DNA of 64,000 nucleotides, taken from positions 868,001-932,000 of the forward strand of contig OZ244902.1 in NCBI GenBank assembly GCA_965221635.1, in the 5' to 3' direction. The first letter of the stretch is position 1. Each line of letters begins with the position of its first letter. Shown piece after piece: positions 35,601-43,424 of this stretch. A program made the position numbers and the translations under genes. The notes under the pieces were generated by a model. That model was not told the DNA's origin. It ran no database searches and saw only the letters and a list, made by a program, of their open reading frames with translations. The DNA is from JAAXHB01 sp965221635 (lineage in GTDB: Bacteria; Actinomycetota; Acidimicrobiia; Acidimicrobiales; Aldehydirespiratoraceae).

Positions 35601-36143
35601 TCAGACATCCACGAGAACGCCGACGAGTCAATTCACGCCGTGTACCTAGCCGAGGATCGTGCCGGTGCGGCCGGGTTGGTGAACGACACGCTCGCGTGTC
35701 TGGATCATGCGAAACCCGTCGGCGGTTTCGGCACGGCCCGCCATTTGGACGACGCCACTCGGGACATGGCCTACAGCGCGTGGCGCCTGGCCCGTGCCCA
35801 CATCAAAACGACATGGAACCACTACGCCGACAAGGCAAACCTCGAGCCAAGGATTCCCAAAGTGCTGCGCGATGCCGCAGAAGTGGTTCGCAATCACTCA
35901 CCTCAGGATCTAGGTCAGGATCGCATCGACGAAGCGGTCAACAAGCTCAGCGCCCCGTACACCCAGCGAACCCAGCGCGCAATCCGTGCCGCTCTGAAGT
36001 CCGACGATGAACCGGCTGAACAGGCAAGGCAAGTGCTGCAAGTGATCGACGAGCTAGGCCTGCAGCCCTACCAAGCCCCAAGACCACTACCGGAAATCAC
36101 CAAGCAAGACGTCCACCTGGTCTGCTGGCTCGCCATCGCTTGA
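32604..36143 (+). CDS. PLD-nuclease/SNF2-type helicase fusion, defence-associated
   Basis: 1179 residues from the ATG at 32604, chosen because family-like sequence starts there. Residues about 20-220 contain a phospholipase-D nuclease domain with one HxK motif (His155-Gly-Lys157, then VVAGSSNFTYAGL). Residues about 270-480 are the first helicase core: Walker A DEVGLGKTFLA (Lys289) and DEAH box (VVVDEAHNL, Asp369). The second core follows, with TTDVLAEGVNLQ and LVQRHGRIDRIG. It lies 201 bp after the methyltransferase parts, as in restriction-modification-like islands where a SNF2 helicase with PLD domain pairs with an Eco57I-like methyltransferase. Likely role: recognition and cutting of unmodified foreign DNA (inference). 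Confidence 0.88.
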   Translation: MTTRDSASSYGPKPELAVNRGDQMVAGALGAFITHAANNFTEGARLDIASAYFNAGGYKLMAEALDQVKAVRFLVGTEPTPPENRLRRLGAESARPERAARNRLRDALTKQEHDLASERDLLGFSVQADATAKRLVEWLRSGNVEVRRLTDRFLHGKAFLVSDHDHGVVAGSSNFTYAGLAKNLELNLGNYSPSVVRQVTEWFDELWEAAEHYDLAKLYEARFEPHPPQLIYLRMLWELYGQEIINEANDTPGGEIHLTTFQRDGLWRARRILDEHHGVLIADEVGLGKTFLAGALIRETAHERRQNVLVVAPATLRDGPWRAFRSQYNLAMELVSYEDLLADSRLNAESDHTKLEAADIGRYAMVVVDEAHNLRNPSTKRAEALRRLLAGTPPKKLVLLTATPVNNSLWDLYYMLSYFLRNDATFADAAIPSLQGRFAEAMRMDPDDLTPRQLFDILDRVAVRRTRSFIKSYYPTDTVPINGRDTTIQFPTPRVLKVSYDLDQVMPGFFDHLAQALDPDSAARQPSGSPVDNSVANSPHAASSPPAAVKTGSTPELTLARYMPTRYRTSGTPESYELQLAGLLRSALLKRFESSPHAFANTCDRMASSHDAFLSLLEHGKVATGDALADWIATDSDDLDEVDKYLDGHLSLIDDAGAYDSAALARDVAADRDLLRDFAQEARKVTRPKDPTLAVLADELAKIATKAQSEGIGDDDQRNKRKVLIFSYFADTVEWVFEHLDQVTRTDPRLSCYKDRVAWLSGSAEQGAKSKAKVVWGFAPLTTDAPQGSHEDLYDIVVTTDVLAEGVNLQQASHIINYDLPWNPMRLVQRHGRIDRIGSPHSEVFIRCIFPDSRLDDLLNLEERLMLKLKQAAASIGVGEVLPGQAGRDQSFTETREEIERIRSEDSTIFELGGTRRGVQSGEEYRQELRRAVEQGYLEQIKAMPWGSGSGMRTTDGSGTQAGFIFCARVGDRDKPVFRFVDWHAAQAAAEADSTGAGGSDIHENADESIHAVYLAEDRAGAAGLVNDTLACLDHAKPVGGFGTARHLDDATRDMAYSAWRLARAHIKTTWNHYADKANLEPRIPKVLRDAAEVVRNHSPQDLGQDRIDEAVNKLSAPYTQRTQRAIRAALKSDDEPAEQARQVLQVIDELGLQPYQAPRPLPEITKQDVHLVCWLAIA

Positions 36144-36362
36144 ACATTCCTTACGTCCCCGGCGCGATGATTGCTGGTGAGTGACAGTTCAAGGCTGATG
36201 CACCAATGACCCGCATCCACACACCGAACATCGCCACCGCAAGCCGTTGACTCCCGCACGACCGTCCACTCTCGAACCGCGGACTCACGACCACGACTGA
36301 CGGCAGCTGCCTGCAACATCAAGCCGCAAAATCACCCTGAGGCCACTCGTCCAGCTTGAGGG

Positions 36363-37463
36363 TTATCGGGAGGTGGATTGGTGGGCGGCTAGGCCGGCGC
36401 CTATTAGGCCGGCTTTGGGGCCTAGGGCGCTGGTGAGCAATGGCGGGGGTGTGGGGCGGGCTTGGGTGATGGCGGCGTAGTGCGACCGGAGCGCTTCGCT
36501 GAACTGGCCGGTGCTCACGCCGAGGCCTCCGCCTACCATCACCGCTTGCGGGTCGATCAGGTACACCACGGTGGCCAACGCTTGGGCCACGATTTTTCCT
36601 GCCTGGGTTGCGATCCTGGAGGCCTCGTTGGATTCAGCCGACGCGGTTTCTGTTCCCGCGGCACCCTCGCCGGCTGCTTCCATGGCGAGGCTGATTGCTC
36701 GGCCCGATGCTTGCTCCTCCACGGTGAGGGGCGCGTTGGGCCGGGTTGCCAGTGCCGGATCAACCGGAAGCTCGCCCAGCGCGATTGCTTCGCCCCTGTG
36801 ACCCTTCCACAGGCGGCCGTCAACGACGGTGGTGTGGGAAATGCCCGTTCCCACGATCACGAACACGAAGCTGTCCATACCCCGCCCGTGACCCAGCCTG
36901 CTCTCAGCCAACGCTGCACAGCGCACATCCGATTCCACAACGACGCGCAGCCCCGAATCGGTCACCTCAGGAAGCCTGCTGAGCGACGCCAGCAGTGGCG
37001 CCGGAGCGATCCGCCCGGCACTGTCCACGTACTCAGGCACCCCCACCCCAACACAACGCACCTCGACACCATCCACCGCAGCCCTGCGACGCAACCGCTC
37101 CGCCAACGCAAGAACCTTCACGGCGGCACCAGCGTTTGCGTCCGGCGTACCGGCCAACCCGACCGACGCCCAGTCACCCTCCCCACGCCCGGCAGACGAG
37201 ACAGGATCAGCCGGATCTGGATTGCCCTGCGACCCGCGCCCATCCTCCTCGCGGCTCGATCCCGAGGCTTCACCGCCACCCACGGGCTTGGCTCGCCAAT
37301 CCTCAGACTCGCCCAAGTCCACCCGTGCGAAGCCCTTGCCGTGAAGCTGGGCCTCACCAGTGGGCACAACCTCTTCATGAAGCAACTCTCCCGACTCGCC
37401 CACCAGCGCGCCCGCAATCTTGGTGCCGCCCACATCCACCCCCACAACCCAGTCCAAATCCAC
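36363..37463 (-). CDS. ROK-family sugar kinase or regulator
   Basis: 366 residues from a GTG at 37463, chosen because GGGAG lies 7 nt upstream; an ATG at 37511 is further out. The phosphate-binding motif WVVGVDVGGTKIAGALV opens the protein; FVFVIVGTGISHTTVVDGRL and VMVGGGLGVSTGQ are the second phosphate and adenosine motifs. The usual ROK zinc motif (CxCGxxGC) is missing, replaced by ELPVDPALATRPNAP. An insertion of about 60 Ser/Gly/Asp-rich residues lies near residues 45-105. Substrate unknown; convergent with the helicase gene. Confidence 0.85.
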   Translation of the reverse strand: MDLDWVVGVDVGGTKIAGALVGESGELLHEEVVPTGEAQLHGKGFARVDLGESEDWRAKPVGGGEASGSSREEDGRGSQGNPDPADPVSSAGRGEGDWASVGLAGTPDANAGAAVKVLALAERLRRRAAVDGVEVRCVGVGVPEYVDSAGRIAPAPLLASLSRLPEVTDSGLRVVVESDVRCAALAESRLGHGRGMDSFVFVIVGTGISHTTVVDGRLWKGHRGEAIALGELPVDPALATRPNAPLTVEEQASGRAISLAMEAAGEGAAGTETASAESNEASRIATQAGKIVAQALATVVYLIDPQAVMVGGGLGVSTGQFSEALRSHYAAITQARPTPPPLLTSALGPKAGLIGAGLAAHQSTSR

Positions 37464-37748
37464 CAAAGACCTCCCAGAACCCAAAGAGCCAAACCCAGTC
37501 TGACCCACCAAGCCCCATCAACGCAATCGCACCACCAACGCCTATCAACAACGGCAACCACCAGTGGCCTGAAACCCCCAAGGCAGCGGGCTGAGAGCCC
37601 CTAGCGTTCGTCGCCTACCAATCTCACAGCCACCGCAATGACAACCGGCGTGAGCATCGAGGTGTAGGCGTGCCATGACACTCGTCGCCAGCGACCACTC
37701 GCGCCAACTTCCTTCACCCAGGGCAGTACATGGTTGCTCGGTTCGTGC

Positions 37749-38882
37749 CTACCACACCAGCTCCCATTGCTCGTCGTGGCCCTGACCGTTCACCTTCACC
37801 AATCCAAGATCTTGTAGTTCGTCCAGCAAGGCACAGATGCCCACCCGTGAGAAGTTCACCAGTTCGGCCAACTCGCGCCGCTTGGCTGGGCCTTCATTCA
37901 ACCGGAACAGGACTTGCCTCCTGTGCTCTTCATTTCCTCCCACCGGATGCATGGTGTAGGCATGCACATCGCCAGGGTCCGAACTGCCCTCATCGAATCG
38001 AGGGTCTCGACTTTGCCACCTAGTGGACAACAGGATGCCGCGTCCGGTGGCGTCCAGCCAATATCCCGGTCTTGGAATGGCACAGACAAACGAGGTGCTC
38101 TCTTCGTAAAAGACGGGCCGGCCCAGACCGACATCATTGCAGTGTTGGATCATCCGCAACGTTCCAGAACCAAGCTGTTCAACCACTCCCCGTCGATACA
38201 GACAATCAAGAATCCGCGGATTCCATGGCCGGGAACTGTGAGGCTTGTACAGATCTTGCACGTGCAGTCCGAAGTGCAAACGCCCAGGTGAGTTCACTTC
38301 CACCCTGTCGGTGTATACGATCACACGCACAAGGCCAGGCATCGAATAATCCCGATGGGCGAAGGCGTTTGCGAGCGCCTCTCGCAGCACCTCGGCGGGG
38401 ATCTCCATGCCCACCTGCGCTTGGAGTTCACCGGTGATGCGAGCGCTGTTGAACAAGTGCCTTCTGCAGAAGTCCATCGCGGCCTGAAGCAGCGTGAACA
38501 CATTGCCTTCCACGAGGGCGTCGTCTATGGTCACGTCCAACACGGTGTCACCGGGAACCGCGGCCAGCCTGCATCCCAGCGAGGGATACATGCCCCTCAG
38601 TTTCTCCGGCTTGCAGAACAATGCCAGAGCAGCCCGGTTGGGGTGATCGGCTTCGTCGACGAGTCTCATAGCGCGCAATACGTCCACCGTGGACTGTCCG
38701 TTGGTGAAGGTGCCCCGCCCAGCGCCAGCAACGTCGCTGCGAAATGCCTCGACCTCTTCACTGTCGATTGCATCCATGCCAAGAACAGACGGCTCCAACT
38801 CCCAGCGATGAGTGCCGTGGTCGCCCTCCAGCAGGAAGCTCACCTGGGCATCTTCGGCGCTCTGACCCCGGGGTGACTCCAT
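37749..38882 (-). CDS. Schlafen/RecG-like regulator lacking its N-terminal AlbA_2 domain
   Basis: 377 residues. The middle carries the HATPase-like region seen in AlbA_2 regulators (EVLREALANAFAHRDYSMPG, then VEVNSPGRLHFGL and GVVEQLGSGTLRMIQ), and the C-terminus a winged helix (KRRELAELVNFSRVGICALL). Normally an AlbA_2 domain of about 120 residues precedes this; here the protein begins right at the joint. The upstream bicupin gene ends 8 bp before the start, so the N-terminal domain has been lost or the gene was fused to a new upstream partner. It may be a remnant or a short functional version. Confidence 0.75.
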   Translation of the reverse strand: MESPRGQSAEDAQVSFLLEGDHGTHRWELEPSVLGMDAIDSEEVEAFRSDVAGAGRGTFTNGQSTVDVLRAMRLVDEADHPNRAALALFCKPEKLRGMYPSLGCRLAAVPGDTVLDVTIDDALVEGNVFTLLQAAMDFCRRHLFNSARITGELQAQVGMEIPAEVLREALANAFAHRDYSMPGLVRVIVYTDRVEVNSPGRLHFGLHVQDLYKPHSSRPWNPRILDCLYRRGVVEQLGSGTLRMIQHCNDVGLGRPVFYEESTSFVCAIPRPGYWLDATGRGILLSTRWQSRDPRFDEGSSDPGDVHAYTMHPVGGNEEHRRQVLFRLNEGPAKRRELAELVNFSRVGICALLDELQDLGLVKVNGQGHDEQWELVW

Positions 38883-38889
38883 CGAACTT

Positions 38890-39777
38890 CTACGCCTGGG
38901 AGGCTGGTGGGGTTGTGTGGGTTGGGTTGGTCCAGGTTGGGGCTACTGCGGTTAGCCATATTGCTTGTTGGTTGCCTGTGGAGAGGTAGGAGTGGGGGGT
39001 GTCCGGGGGTAGGACTGCGGCGTCGCCGGGTTGGAGGTACAGGCAGTTGGCCTCTGGAGCGTCGGGGGTGTGTATCACCAGGCTTCCCGATTGCAGGAGC
39101 ACGAACTCCTCGCCGGGATGCTGCTCGGGTTGCGATGACGCCCCGGCTCGCAGGTGACAGCGCATCACCGTTAAGTGCTCGGTGGCTGCGAAGAACCCGA
39201 TCTCCAACCCACCTCGACATCCCCAGGCAAGGTCGTGCTCACGCACCGGTGTGATCCGGTGCTGTGACCTGAGCCCGGCGGCGGCGTGAGGCCACACGCC
39301 TAGCAGTCGCTGATCCACCGTCTCTACGTGTTCGAGGTACGGCTGCGTGCGGGCGTAGGCGCTCGATGCTCCCGTGGCCGGCGTTGGTGAGAAGAACTCG
39401 AGCACCCGTACGCCGTGATCACCGCAGGCCCGCCCGTGATGCCAGGTGTCACGCCTGAAGAACAACGCCTCACCCGCCGCGGCCCGCTGACACTCACCCG
39501 TGGAGGGATCGGTCAGCATCAGCGTGCCCTCCAGCACGTACAGCAATTCGTCCGCCGCGAAGATGGTGGGGTTGTCCCTCGAATGGCCGAACGACCCGCC
39601 CGGCGCCATGGCGAACTCCAACACGTGCAACTTCAGCGAAGACAGGTACACCCGGTCGAGCACAAACCCCGACTCCGAATCGCCCCACACGTGGCGGGTT
39701 GGATCCGACGCCGCGAGCACCGTCGGCTGATCGAACTCCGGTCTCGGCGTGGCCCGCCGTGGCCGCTCACTCACCAC
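38890..39777 (-). CDS. Bicupin-domain protein
   Basis: 295 residues from a GTG at 39777. Two cupin barrels: residues about 50-130 (DELLYVLEGTLMLTD, then DTWHHGRACGDHG) and about 200-275 (EQHPGEEFVLLQSGSLVIHT, then VLPPDTPHSYLSTGN) with the metal-binding His and Glu residues of the cupin fold. Such proteins are small-molecule sensors or dioxygenases. Substrate unknown. Its start region lies in a tandem repeat. Confidence 0.85.
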   Translation of the reverse strand: MVSERPRRATPRPEFDQPTVLAASDPTRHVWGDSESGFVLDRVYLSSLKLHVLEFAMAPGGSFGHSRDNPTIFAADELLYVLEGTLMLTDPSTGECQRAAAGEALFFRRDTWHHGRACGDHGVRVLEFFSPTPATGASSAYARTQPYLEHVETVDQRLLGVWPHAAAGLRSQHRITPVREHDLAWGCRGGLEIGFFAATEHLTVMRCHLRAGASSQPEQHPGEEFVLLQSGSLVIHTPDAPEANCLYLQPGDAAVLPPDTPHSYLSTGNQQAIWLTAVAPTWTNPTHTTPPASQA

Positions 39778-39952
39778 TGAACCTCACCATCGACTTTGCG
39801 CCGGCGCGATGGGTTGTCCGCCGACCCGCACCCATTCGCTCACTCACCGCCGAACCTCGCATTAGCCATTGCCCGGTGTGACGAGTAGCCCGCCGACCCG
39901 CCCATGTGCCCTTGCTCACCGCTGAACCTCGCGATCAACATTGCGTGTCACC
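39764..39952. repeat. 73-bp tandem repeat over the bicupin start region, about 2.6 copies
   Basis: CTCACC-CTGAACCTC-type units recur at 39770, 39843 and 39915 (periods 73 and 72). On the minus strand each unit carries GAGGTTC followed by a GTGAG start-like sequence, so the translation start of the bicupin gene has been copied upstream. The rest of 39953-40043 holds nothing recognisable. Confidence 0.7.
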
Positions 39953-40043
39953 TCCGTGGGCTCGAAACCGTTTCGCGTCTGCGCACTAAGCGTCTCGTGT
40001 TCGCGCCTCGTGTTCGCAATCCGCGTTCACCTTCGGGGCGACC

Positions 40044-41219
40044 CTAGGCCAGAACTTCCGACACCACATCGGTTGAGGTGAGCAACTCGGCCGCGCCGAT
40101 GGCGGTGATTTGCTCGGCGAGCCGCACCCGGTGATGTCCCGCATGGGCCACAACAAGATGATCCAACCCCAGGTCGCCAAGGGCGACGTGCATCGACTTG
40201 GAGGTGGATGGGCGATCGGTGCGCTTGATCTCGAACCCGATGACTCGACCCTCCACCCCTACCCGCAGATCGAGTTCCGCCCCGGTGTGGGTGGACCAGA
40301 AAGTTAAATCCGACCCGGCGAGGCGGGCAGCGAGTTGTTCGATGATCATGCCCTCCCAGCTGGCGCCCACACACGGATGACCGAGAAGGTCATGCTGGTT
40401 GCCAACACCAACAAGGCGATGCAGCAAACCGCTGTCACGCAGGTAGATCCGCGGCGACTTCACCTGACGTTTCGACAGGTTCGCCACAAACGGCTCAAGC
40501 TGCCGAATCACCAGCGCGTCGGTGAGCGCATCAAGGTAACGACGCGCCGTGGGCTGAGACACCGCCAGCGACCGCGCCAACTCCGCCGCGTTCCATGTCT
40601 GGCCGTGCCGGTGCGCCAACATCGTCCAGAACCGGCGCATCGTCGCCGCCGGAAAACCGAACCCGAGGCCGCCAAGGTCGCGTTCGAGAAACGTGGAGAT
40701 GTAATCATCCCTCCAGCGGTTCGAGTCGGCCTCCGTGACCGCCAGAAACGACTCCGGCAGCCCGCCCCTCAGCCACAACTCCTCGAGGCGGTCGGGCCCG
40801 AAATCCGAAAGGCGAAACCCCGACAGCTCCACAAAGGTCACGCGGCCCGCAAGGGACTCCGCGCCGAGGCCCACCAGATCGGGTCCTGCGCTGCCCAGCA
40901 CCACGAACCGTCCCGGTCGGCGGTCTTCGTCCACCAGCACCCGCAACGTCGGAAACAGTTCCGGCAGGCGTTGCGCCTCGTCGATCACAACCGTTTCCCG
41001 CACGCCACTCAACGCCAGCGTGGGGTTGGCGAGCCGAGCCAGATCACGGGGATCCTCAAGGTCGAAATACAGCTCCGGCGGGGGTTGCAGCACCTCCCTC
41101 ACCAGCGTTGACTTGCCCACCTGTCGGGGCCCGGTGAGCAACGTCACCGGTGCGCGCCGAACCGCTTCGCGAAGCGCTCGAGCGTCCTCAGTTCGATCAA
41201 TCAGCGCCACAATAACCAC
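40044..41219 (-). CDS. DUF4143-type AAA ATPase
   Basis: 391 residues from a GTG at 41219 with AAGGA 4-5 nt upstream. N-terminal P-loop (LLTGPRQVGKSTLVREV), Walker B TVVIDEAQRLPEL, a central winged-helix (ELARSLAVSQPTARRYLDAL) and the C-terminal DUF4143 nuclease-like fold (LTFWSTHTGAELDLRV, then VIGFEIKRTD) with the PD-(D/E)XK-like E-x-D and E-x-K residues. Widespread, function poorly known. Its leader contains a long inverted repeat. Confidence 0.9.
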   Translation of the reverse strand: MVIVALIDRTEDARALREAVRRAPVTLLTGPRQVGKSTLVREVLQPPPELYFDLEDPRDLARLANPTLALSGVRETVVIDEAQRLPELFPTLRVLVDEDRRPGRFVVLGSAGPDLVGLGAESLAGRVTFVELSGFRLSDFGPDRLEELWLRGGLPESFLAVTEADSNRWRDDYISTFLERDLGGLGFGFPAATMRRFWTMLAHRHGQTWNAAELARSLAVSQPTARRYLDALTDALVIRQLEPFVANLSKRQVKSPRIYLRDSGLLHRLVGVGNQHDLLGHPCVGASWEGMIIEQLAARLAGSDLTFWSTHTGAELDLRVGVEGRVIGFEIKRTDRPSTSKSMHVALGDLGLDHLVVAHAGHHRVRLAEQITAIGAAELLTSTDVVSEVLA

Positions 41220-41224
41220 TCTAT

Positions 41225-41261
41225 CCTTGAAAATCTAACGTTTGATGTTGGATTTTCAGGG
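41225..41261. promoter_or_regulatory. Inverted repeat in the leader of the DUF4143 ATPase gene
   Basis: TGAAAATC (41228-41235) and GATTTTCA (41251-41258) are perfect arms 15 nt apart; adjacent bases extend the match imperfectly (CCTTGAAAATCTAAC against CCTGAAAATCCAAC). It overlaps the ribosome site of the ATPase gene, so binding would block its expression. The AT-rich arms stand out in this GC-rich DNA. Confidence 0.55.
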
Positions 41262-41312
41262 ATAACTGGGTGGGCCGCCGGGTGTGTCGGCGGACTCCGG
41301 TACCCCGATTGG

Positions 41313-42014
41313 TTAGTCCGTGGCCGGCTGTCCGTCCAATTCTCGGGACTGAAATTCGTCCCAGGGGATCCGGGGCAGGAAGTATGCGCCTTGCTCGGTG
41401 GTGCGCAGAAACGTCCTCAGGCCGAGCCGGCCGATGGCCCCGAGACGCACCGGATCGATCCTTCCCGCATCGTCACAGATCGCCTCGTGGTAGGCCACCC
41501 ACACCACTTCGCCGATCACAAGATGCACCTCGCCGAAGGGCACACCCTCGGTTCCCAGATCAACAACCTGGCGCACCACGCACTCAAGGCGGGCGACGGC
41601 CTCACCGATAGCCGGGGAGGTCACCTTCGTGGCAGGCACCGCCGTGAACCCTGCCAGGTCGAACTCGTCGGCCTCCGCGGGGCTCTCCATGGCCACCACC
41701 TCGATGTCGTCTCGAAAGACCTCGCTGGTGACGTTCACCACGAAATCTCCCGAAGCCATGGCATTGAGGTACGTGTGCTTTTGCTGGCCGTCCTCGCGCA
41801 GGCCCATGGTGATGCCCACCAGCATGGGATCTCCGGTGATGGGCAGGAAGTAGCTCATCGGGGCGATGTTGGCCACCCCGTCGGCGCTGCGGGTGGAGAC
41901 CATGGCGATGGGCCTGGGAACCACCAGTTGCGACAACATGAACTGGCGATCCATCGGCGAGTTGGCAGCCGGATCGAAGGTGATCATTTGTGAAGGATCC
42001 ATGCCGGGCGCCAT
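41313..42014 (-). CDS. Flavin reductase-like (FMN-binding split barrel) protein
   Basis: 233 residues from the ATG at 42014, where family-like sequence begins; an earlier start at 42116 would overlap the preceding gene. Motifs: RQFMLSQLVVPRPIAMVSTR, SYFLPITGDPMLVGI, FVVNVTSEVFRDDIEVVA of the DIM6/NTAB family. Such proteins bind FMN and can supply reduced flavin. It lies 26 bp downstream of a Rieske oxygenase gene and may serve as its reductase partner or act on the product (inference). Confidence 0.87.
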   Translation of the reverse strand: MAPGMDPSQMITFDPAANSPMDRQFMLSQLVVPRPIAMVSTRSADGVANIAPMSYFLPITGDPMLVGITMGLREDGQQKHTYLNAMASGDFVVNVTSEVFRDDIEVVAMESPAEADEFDLAGFTAVPATKVTSPAIGEAVARLECVVRQVVDLGTEGVPFGEVHLVIGEVVWVAYHEAICDDAGRIDPVRLGAIGRLGLRTFLRTTEQGAYFLPRIPWDEFQSRELDGQPATD

Positions 42015-42040
42015 CGTTGCTGAGCAGGGGCTGCGGGGGG

Positions 42041-43204
42041 TTAGGCGGTGGGCCAGTTTTGGCGGTAGCGCTTCACCAGCCAGCGGTTGAACTGCACGAG
42101 GGTTTCCTCCTGCCACGAGTAGCGACCCCTTGGCGCGAAAGCCGAGTTGAGGCCCTTCTGGGTCATCTCGTCGGCGTGGATGTCCTGCACGTTGAAGTTG
42201 TTCACCCCGGCCTCCGCGGCCTCGAAGAGGTACTCGAACAGGGGATCCTGCAGAGCGGCGGGTTCGAAGCAGTAGCCGATGTGGATGGTGATGTGACCGG
42301 CGTCCTGGGGGCTGATGATGAAGTACGCAACCTCGTCGGGCACGATCGCCAATGACAACGTGGGCGGGATCAACACGAACCCGCCACGCTTGCGTTGCTC
42401 AACGGTGAGGTTGGCGAACACCGGCAACAAGCAGCGCTGGGTGGGGTTGAACGAACTGTCGATCTCGGTGAAATGCTGAACCCGGCCGATGGCGCCGTCG
42501 TTGTCGTCCCATTCCAGGAAGTCGTTCATGTGGCTCGGCGCGAACGTTTGCAACGGGCCGTGCAGGCGGCTGGCGTGGTACGGGTCGTTGAAGTTCTCCA
42601 TCATCACCTTCCAGTTCCACGCCAGGTCCGGAATGGTGTTGCCCTCAACTGTGGTGGTGTGCGCCAGGTTGTAGTTGTCCAACATGGCGTCGATCTTGGT
42701 CATCGTCGGCGCGAACGCAGCGGCGTCGGGATCGAAGTTGGCCATGATGAACCCCTGCCATGTCTCCACCTTCAGTTGAGGCAGGCTGTGATCGCCACGG
42801 TTGAAATCCACGGCACGGTTCATGGCGGGGGCGCCCACCAGTTCGCCATCGAGGGCGTAGGTCCAGTGGTGGTACGGGCAGCGGAACTGGCGGCAGTTGC
42901 CCGACCCCTCGGCGATCACCATGCCCCGGTGTTGACACACCGCGGTCATCACCCGCAGCTCGCCGTCGGAGTCGCGGGCAACGATCAACGGCTCGCCAGC
43001 GATCTCGATGCAGCGAAAATCGCCCGGGTTGGGCAGCTGATCCACCCGTCCCACGCACAGCCATTCGCGCCGGAAGATGGCACGCCGCTCGAACTCGTAG
43101 AACTCCGCCGACGTGTAAATCTCCGGCGGCAGCAACCGGGACTCGTTGACCGGCCCGACCGACTCGTCGAAACTGCTCAGAAGCTCACCGTCAAGAATCG
43201 TCAT
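42041..43204 (-). CDS. Rieske oxygenase alpha subunit
   Basis: 387 residues; GGAGAGG precedes the ATG. Rieske [2Fe-2S] motif near residues 90-120: CQHRG and CPYHHWTY. Catalytic iron site: NFNDPYHASRLHG with the bridging Asp and the two His ligands. Family enzymes hydroxylate or demethylate aromatic rings, quaternary amines or steroids using electrons from a reductase. No beta-subunit gene adjoins it, so it may be an alpha-only type. Confidence 0.92.
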   Translation of the reverse strand: MTILDGELLSSFDESVGPVNESRLLPPEIYTSAEFYEFERRAIFRREWLCVGRVDQLPNPGDFRCIEIAGEPLIVARDSDGELRVMTAVCQHRGMVIAEGSGNCRQFRCPYHHWTYALDGELVGAPAMNRAVDFNRGDHSLPQLKVETWQGFIMANFDPDAAAFAPTMTKIDAMLDNYNLAHTTTVEGNTIPDLAWNWKVMMENFNDPYHASRLHGPLQTFAPSHMNDFLEWDDNDGAIGRVQHFTEIDSSFNPTQRCLLPVFANLTVEQRKRGGFVLIPPTLSLAIVPDEVAYFIISPQDAGHITIHIGYCFEPAALQDPLFEYLFEAAEAGVNNFNVQDIHADEMTQKGLNSAFAPRGRYSWQEETLVQFNRWLVKRYRQNWPTA

Positions 43205-43424
43205 CGCCTCTCCATTTCAGCCGCGAGACGGTCAATTCAACCACGAGCAGCCGGCGCCGAACCCCCTGGAGCCCTCGCGCCCGCCACCGGCTGCGAGAAG
43301 TCCCAGCCGGTGGTGTCGATTCGCAACCCCTCCGCCGGGACTCGCGGCCTGCCCACCGCGGGTAGCGGGGGTGTTCGGATGGCAGCAGCGACGCGGGTCT
43401 GCTTCGGCGTTGCTCAAGCCGGGG

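Noticed and set aside
27924..36143. Calling the defence pair a complete DISARM system.
   Set aside because: DrmA (DUF1998 helicase) and DrmB are not present in the window; only the methyltransferase and a PLD-SNF2 protein are.
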